From the NCBI RefSeq assembly GCF_000463015.1, contig NC_022247.1, positions 186,001-250,000 of the forward strand: a DNA stretch of 64,000 nucleotides. Direction: 5' to 3'. Shown here in pieces: positions 56,833 through 64,000 of the stretch. The position numbers and the translations under genes were made by a program. The stretch comes from Variovorax paradoxus B4 (GTDB lineage Bacteria; Pseudomonadota; Gammaproteobacteria; Burkholderiales; Burkholderiaceae_C). A model generated the notes under the pieces. That model did no database searches, was not told the DNA's origin, and saw only the letters and a list, made by a program, of their open reading frames with translations. Position 1 is the stretch's first letter; each line of letters opens with the position of its first letter.

Positions 56833-57976
56833 GCATGAGCACAGCCGACCTCGCCGACGATTCGCAGCAGGCGCCGCCGATCGCGCCCGAGGATGCTGCG
56901 GCACGCGCGCCGCGGCGCGGCGCTCCCGAGGCCGATCCGGTCCTGTGGGCCGGCCTGGTCGACCAGCCTTTCGAGCACGACCTGTTCATGCTGCTGCGCC
57001 GCCTCGACGCACACGGCGGCCACCCCCTGCTGGGCCGCGCACCGCGCCCGCTCGACGAGCCGTTGCGCCTGGGGCAGGAGCCTTCGATGGCCTTTGCGCC
57101 GTCGAACGTCTCGGGTGTCGATGTCGACGGCGATGGCCCGCCGCGCATCTCGATCTACGGCTTCGGCCTGTTCGGCCCCAACGGGCCGCTGCCACTGCAC
57201 CTGACCGAGTACGCGCGCGAACGCAAGCGCCACCACAGCGACAACACGCTCAGCGCCTTCGCCGACCTGTTCCACCACCGGCTCATCCTGCTGTTCTACC
57301 GGGCCTGGGCCGATGCGCAGTCGGTCAACAGCCTGGACCGCCCCGACGGCCACCGCTTCGTCGACTATGTGGCGAGCCTCATGAACATGGGGCAGCCGGG
57401 GCTCAAGGAACGCGACCGCATTGCCGACCATGCGCGCACCTTCATGGCCGGGCACCTCGTGCGCCAGACGCGCAACCCCGAGGGCCTGATCCAGATCCTC
57501 CGGCTGTACTTCGACGTGCCCGTGCGCGTCGAGGAGTTCGTGAGCGACTGGGTGATGCTCGACGAGCGGCAGGTCAGCCGCATCGGCACTTCCGGGCGCA
57601 ACCAGAAGCTGGGCGCCGGCGCCACCATCGGCCTGGCGGTGCGCGATGCGCAGGGCAAGTTCCGCCTGGAGCTGGGACCGCTCTCGCAGAACGAGTTTCG
57701 CGACTTCCTGCCGGGCAGCAAGCGCCTGCAGCAGGTGGTCGACTGGGTGCGCCAGTACGTGGGCATCGAGTTTGCCTGGGAGCTGCGCCTCGTGCTCAAG
57801 AAGCAGGAAGCCCTCGGCATGCAGCTGGGCAGCGACCAGCGCCTGGGCTGGGGAAGCTGGCTCGGCACGCGCCTCTCGCCCACCGACGCCGGCGACATGC
57901 TGTTCCAGCCCGAAGCCCTGTATTCCCGTTCCGCTTCGGCTGCTTCCGTGGCGGCCGAAGCCTCTTCCATGGCCTT

Positions 57977-57980
<4 letters not shown>
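56829..57980 (+). CDS. tssG: Type VI secretion baseplate protein TssG
   Basis: 383 aa, ImpH/VasB family, ATG 56829 within the tssF stop (ATG 56835 also possible). Features: FEHDLFMLLRRLDAHGG, GFGLFGPNGPLPLHLTEYAR (the conserved LxGxxGPLPxHxTE motif), FADLFHHRLILLFYRAWAD and LGAGATIGLAVRDAQGKF. The N-terminal ~35 residues are low complexity. It overlaps the clpV start (ATGA). Confidence 0.95.
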
Positions 57981-60733
<2,753 letters not shown>

Positions 60734-60753
60734 GCGAAGAAGGGGAGCAAGCC

Positions 60754-63138
60754 ATGCCCAACAGAGTCGTCAAAGCCCACACGCCGCTGGGAGAAGACCA
60801 GCTTCTGTTCCGCTCGATGCACGGCACCGAGGGGTTGTCGCAGCTGTTCGAGTTCGAGGTCGACCTGTTGAGCCCGAGCGTGTCGCTCGACATGAAGTCG
60901 GTGCTGGGCAAGCCGCTCTCGCTCGAGATACAGACGGCGGGCGAACCTCGTTTCCTGAATGGGCAGATCGTTCGCTTCACGATGGTCGGCAAGGAAGGGG
61001 GCTCGTCGCGCTACGTGCTGTACCGCGCCACTGTGCGGCCCTGGCTCTGGTATCTGACGCGCACCAGCGACTGCAAGATCTTCCAGAACAAGTCGGTCGT
61101 CGACATCCTCCAGGAAGTGTTCGCCGACTACAACTTCGCGTTCGAGAAGAAGCTCAGCGGAACCTACCGCCAGTGGGAGTACTGCGTGCAGTACCAGGAG
61201 ACCGACTTCGCCTTCGTGAGCCGGTTGATGGAGCATGAAGGCATCTACTACTACTTCAAGCACGAGAAGGGCGAGCACACGCTGGTGCTTGCCGACGACA
61301 TCGGCGCCCACGAAACCCTGCCGGGCTATCCGAAGATCAGCTATCTTGCGGCCGACCGCAACCCGGACCCGTTCCAGGAGGTAATCGACCAGTGGCAGGT
61401 GACCGAGGAAATCCGCCCCGGCACCTATGTGGTGGACGACTACGATTTCAAGAAGTCGAAGGCCGACCTCATGGGCATGCGCAGCCAGCCGCGCGGGAAT
61501 CCTCACGACACCTACGAGATCTACGAATGGCTGGGCGGCTTCAGCGAGGCCGAGCAGGGCGAGCACTACTCGCGCATCCGGCTCGAAGAGGCGCAATCGC
61601 AGGCCGAGCGCGACGTCGGCCACTCCAGCGTGCGTGGCATGGCGCCGGGCTACCGCTTCACGATGCAGAACTGCCCGCGGCAGGACGACAACCGCGAATA
61701 CCTGATCGTGTCGGTGTCCTATGCGCTGCGCGAAGGCGGGTATGAGAGCGGTGCGGCCGAAAGCCACTACAGCTTCAGCTTCGCGGTGCAGCCGACCTCG
61801 TACGCATTCCGTCCGCCGCGCGTCACGCCGATGACCCGGACCAACGGGCCGCAGACCGCGACGGTGGTGGGCAGGGCAGGCCAGGAGTACTGGGTCGACC
61901 AATACGGCCGCGTGAAGGTGCAGTTCCGCTGGGACCGCTACGGCAAGAGCGACGAGAACAGCTCATGCTGGGTGCGCGTTTCCAGCGCCTGGGCCGGCTC
62001 GAACTACGGCGCCGTCAATCATCCGCGCAAGGGCCAGGAAGTGATCGTCGATTTCATCGGCGGCCATCCCGACCGGCCCATCATCATCGGCCGCGTCTAC
62101 AACTCCGACCAGATGCCGCCGCTGGAACTGCCCGCGAAGGTTACCGTGAGCGGCTTCGTGAGCCGCAGCCAGGACGGCACGCCGGCGAATGCCAACGAGT
62201 TCATTCTGGACGATGCGCCGGGCTGCGAACTGGTCCGGATTCATGCCGAGAAGGATTTCGAGCTCGATGTGGAAGCGGACGAGCGCGACACCATCGCCGG
62301 CGATCGCACCACGGTGATCGAGGGCGCCGACGACTACACCACCAACACCTCGCTCACCGAGACGATCAACGGCCCGCATACCGTGACGGTCAACGAGGGG
62401 GGACCGCAGAACATCACCGTCAATGGCGGTCCGCAGAACGTCAAGATCAAAGGTGGCAACCAAGATGTCTACGTCGATGGCGACCAGATCATTCACGTGA
62501 CCGGCAGTCGCACAGACACGGTGGACAGCGGCGAGACCCGGACGATAACTGGTGGTTTGACCGAAGATATAACGGGACGTCAGAAAACGACGATTTCCGC
62601 AGCATATGAAGAAACCTCAGGAACCAAGAATGTTTCGGTCAGCAAGGGAAACGAAAACTATTGGGTGAGTGGAGACAGCGTTCGGATTGTTGGAGGCGCG
62701 TCAAATCTGTATTCGGTCGGGACGGTTCAGGTCGACACCGTCGGCGGCATAAATCTCTTTGCGAACTCAGGCGACGTCAACATAACGACGCCGGATCAGT
62801 TCAACGTGCACGCGAACGTCATCAGCCTGACTTCGGACCACAAGGACATCAGTTACACGAATTCGCTGAAGACCCATGCCGGCAGCACGATCACCACCAT
62901 CGCGGACCTGTCCATCACGTCGATGACGCCGTTTGCAAATTCGCTGGCTTGGGCGAATTCATTTACCTTCGCACCGCTGTCGGAGACCGTCAACGCGGCG
63001 AGCACCAACATCGGCGGCGCCAGTGCCGACATCAAAGCCTTCCGCTGGTCGAACCGAGCTTTCAACCAAAAACAGGAATCCCAGGTCTCGATCGGTCCAA
63101 TCTACGTGGACATCAAGATTCTGGTGCTCTTTCCGTGA
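60754..63138 (+). CDS. vgrG: VgrG (TssI) spike protein with extended C-terminus
   Basis: 794 aa, start ATG 60754. gp27-like base (about residues 1-360; LLFRSMHGTEGLSQLFEFEV, VSRLMEHEGIYYYFKHEKG), gp5 OB-fold (TATVVGRAGQEYWVDQYG, VSSAWAGSNYGAVNHPRKG, GHPDRPIIIGRVYNSD). The repetitive beta-needle follows (TVTVNEGGPQNITVNGG, VDGDQIIHVTGSRTDTV). From about residue 600 (base ~62550) to the end the DNA is visibly less GC-rich, and the protein has a tail (NIGGASADIKAFRW to IGPIYVDIKILVLFP) not seen in minimal VgrGs. No DUF2345 domain or enzyme motif was recognised there; it may bind an effector or adaptor. Confidence 0.94.
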   Translation: MPNRVVKAHTPLGEDQLLFRSMHGTEGLSQLFEFEVDLLSPSVSLDMKSVLGKPLSLEIQTAGEPRFLNGQIVRFTMVGKEGGSSRYVLYRATVRPWLWYLTRTSDCKIFQNKSVVDILQEVFADYNFAFEKKLSGTYRQWEYCVQYQETDFAFVSRLMEHEGIYYYFKHEKGEHTLVLADDIGAHETLPGYPKISYLAADRNPDPFQEVIDQWQVTEEIRPGTYVVDDYDFKKSKADLMGMRSQPRGNPHDTYEIYEWLGGFSEAEQGEHYSRIRLEEAQSQAERDVGHSSVRGMAPGYRFTMQNCPRQDDNREYLIVSVSYALREGGYESGAAESHYSFSFAVQPTSYAFRPPRVTPMTRTNGPQTATVVGRAGQEYWVDQYGRVKVQFRWDRYGKSDENSSCWVRVSSAWAGSNYGAVNHPRKGQEVIVDFIGGHPDRPIIIGRVYNSDQMPPLELPAKVTVSGFVSRSQDGTPANANEFILDDAPGCELVRIHAEKDFELDVEADERDTIAGDRTTVIEGADDYTTNTSLTETINGPHTVTVNEGGPQNITVNGGPQNVKIKGGNQDVYVDGDQIIHVTGSRTDTVDSGETRTITGGLTEDITGRQKTTISAAYEETSGTKNVSVSKGNENYWVSGDSVRIVGGASNLYSVGTVQVDTVGGINLFANSGDVNITTPDQFNVHANVISLTSDHKDISYTNSLKTHAGSTITTIADLSITSMTPFANSLAWANSFTFAPLSETVNAASTNIGGASADIKAFRWSNRAFNQKQESQVSIGPIYVDIKILVLFP

Positions 63139-63611
63139 TGGCCGCGACCGCCCCGAACGGCCGCTGGCCGCGTGCACTCGGACTCGTGGCGGTGGCTGCA
63201 GGCCTGCTGCCGATGCTGCTGCTCGCGGGAGCGATGCCGGTCTGGGCAATGCTGGCGTGCGTGGTATTGCTGTTCGCGGGCTCGGCGTTGCTGTGCGGCG
63301 CATGGGAGTTCCTGAGGATCCGGCGGCGCGAAGCGCGCAGCCGCGGCTTCGACGCGCAGTCGCACGGCGTCATCGTCGCCAGCGAGATCGGCAATGCCTA
63401 CAGCGACACCAGTCCGCTCATGAATCTGACGGTGCTCTTCAAGGACCAGCGTGGCGTCGAGCAGCGGGCGTTGGTGCAGAAGGTCGTGATGCTGAACGAA
63501 CTGGCGTTGTATGCGGTGGGGCAGCCGGTGCTCGTGCGCTTCGCCTCCACGTCGCCCACCGCCGACCTTGTGATCGCGCCGCTGGTCGCGTCGGCCCGTT
63601 TCTCTCTCTGA
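63138..63611 (+). CDS. Small membrane protein downstream of vgrG
   Basis: 157 aa; ATG 63138 overlaps the vgrG stop (TGATG). Two transmembrane helices lie near the N-terminus (LGLVAVAAGLLPMLLLAGAM and WAMLACVVLLFAGSALLCGA), then a soluble beta-rich part (SHGVIVASEIGNAYSDTSPL, VTLxF-like NLTVLFKDQRGVEQRAL, VGQPVLVRFASTSPTADLVI). It resembles DUF3592-type proteins, but this is not certain. The tight coupling to vgrG and the following DUF2169 gene suggest a T6SS-associated accessory or effector-immunity role (inference). Confidence 0.65.
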   Translation: MAATAPNGRWPRALGLVAVAAGLLPMLLLAGAMPVWAMLACVVLLFAGSALLCGAWEFLRIRRREARSRGFDAQSHGVIVASEIGNAYSDTSPLMNLTVLFKDQRGVEQRALVQKVVMLNELALYAVGQPVLVRFASTSPTADLVIAPLVASARFSL

Positions 63612-63654
63612 ATCCGCGTCGGCCTCCGCGCACCACACGTTCCCGAAATCGACC

Positions 63655-64000
63655 TTGAAGATCGTCAAGCCCTTTCGACTCAGCCTGCTCACGCGGCCTT
63701 ACCGCTGGCGCTCGCGCAATCACCTGGGCATCGCCGCACTGGCGTGCGTGAGCCTTGACGCCGAGCCGCGGCTGCAACCCGAACAGGAGCTCTGGCAGAT
63801 GGTCAGCGAGGTCCTGGACCCCGGCAGCGTGCTCGACATGGGCATGCCGAAGGCCGAGGCCGAGGTGCTGGCGAGCGGCTTCGCCTACACGGCGCACCAG
63901 GAGGACAAGACCCAGTGCGCGGCGCGATTGCGAGTCGCCGGCGTGGACCGGTCGCTGGCCGTCTTCGGCGACCGCTTCTGGCTGGGCGGGCGCATCACCG
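63655..64000 (+). CDS. DUF2169 domain protein, 5' part (T6SS effector adaptor-like)
   Basis: Partial: open from 63655 to the window end (115 codons visible). TTG 63655 is the likely start because the product then begins MKIVKPFRLSLLTRPYRWR, the usual DUF2169 N-terminus; no in-frame ATG or GTG lies upstream. Other family text: HLGIAALACVSLD, EQELWQMVSEVLDPGSVLDMGMPKAEAEV and LAVFGDRFWLGG. DUF2169 proteins occur beside vgrG and toxin genes and are proposed adaptors that load effectors on the spike. A weak ribosome site is the main uncertainty. Confidence 0.75.
   Translation, partial: MKIVKPFRLSLLTRPYRWRSRNHLGIAALACVSLDAEPRLQPEQELWQMVSEVLDPGSVLDMGMPKAEAEVLASGFAYTAHQEDKTQCAARLRVAGVDRSLAVFGDRFWLGGRIT

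Overview
The window is high-GC, gene-dense DNA that looks like a chromosome of a Variovorax-type Comamonadaceae (Burkholderiales). Supporting this are a methionine synthase split into two polypeptides with an S-adenosylhomocysteine (SAH) riboswitch on the second half, Bug-type solute-binding proteins, a five-step hut pathway (HutF + HutG), and palindromic intergenic repeats. The genus is inference from gene content. I see no rRNA, tRNA, CRISPR array, insertion sequence or phage gene.

Layout. 1-2145: tail of an S41 protease and a lipoprotein nucleoside hydrolase preceded by a perfect 28-bp operator-like palindrome. 2163-4064: recQ on the minus strand. 4141-20377: a long histidine utilisation (hut) region. 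It opens with a near-perfect sigma-54 promoter and two HutC-type operators in front of a sulfonate/taurine-type ABC transporter. hutC follows, then a third operator, hutH, hutU, three genes not usual in hut operons (ornithine cyclodeaminase-like, PhnD-like, Bug protein), an IclR regulator, a polar amino acid ABC pair without ATPase, hutD, hutI, hutF and hutG. 20426-26805: metH split into two genes, separated by an SH3/proline-rich protein and a divergent LysR/PACE efflux pair. 26885-30026: a three-gene membrane glycosylation operon (GT-C type, DPM-type GT2, GtrA).

30067-49492: a catabolic cluster that I read as nicotinamide/nicotinate degradation by the reductive route known from Eubacterium barkeri. 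It holds an enamidase-like amidohydrolase with its TetR regulator, ferredoxin-NADP reductase, a 6-hydroxynicotinate reductase-like Fe-S protein and a UPF0280 protein. It also holds two PF06684 proteins, a branched-chain-type ABC transporter with two binding proteins, a Tat-exported nicotinamidase-like hydrolase, a NicA-like 2Fe-2S subunit, a NicB-like molybdopterin/tri-heme fusion and an FAH-family hydrolase. REP-like palindromes sit at two ribosome binding sites here, and an inverted pair is translated inside the NicB linker.

49625-64000: type VI secretion genes tssA, tssB, tssC, hcp, tagJ, tssE, tssF, tssG, clpV, vgrG, a small membrane protein and the start of a DUF2169 gene cut by the window end. 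The membrane-complex genes tssJ/K/L/M are not in the window.

The main candidates for new biology are the aerobic reductive nicotinate cluster with its FNR/Fe-S pairing, the HutC/sigma-54-controlled sulfonate-type transporter, and the REP elements placed at ribosome binding sites and in a protein linker.
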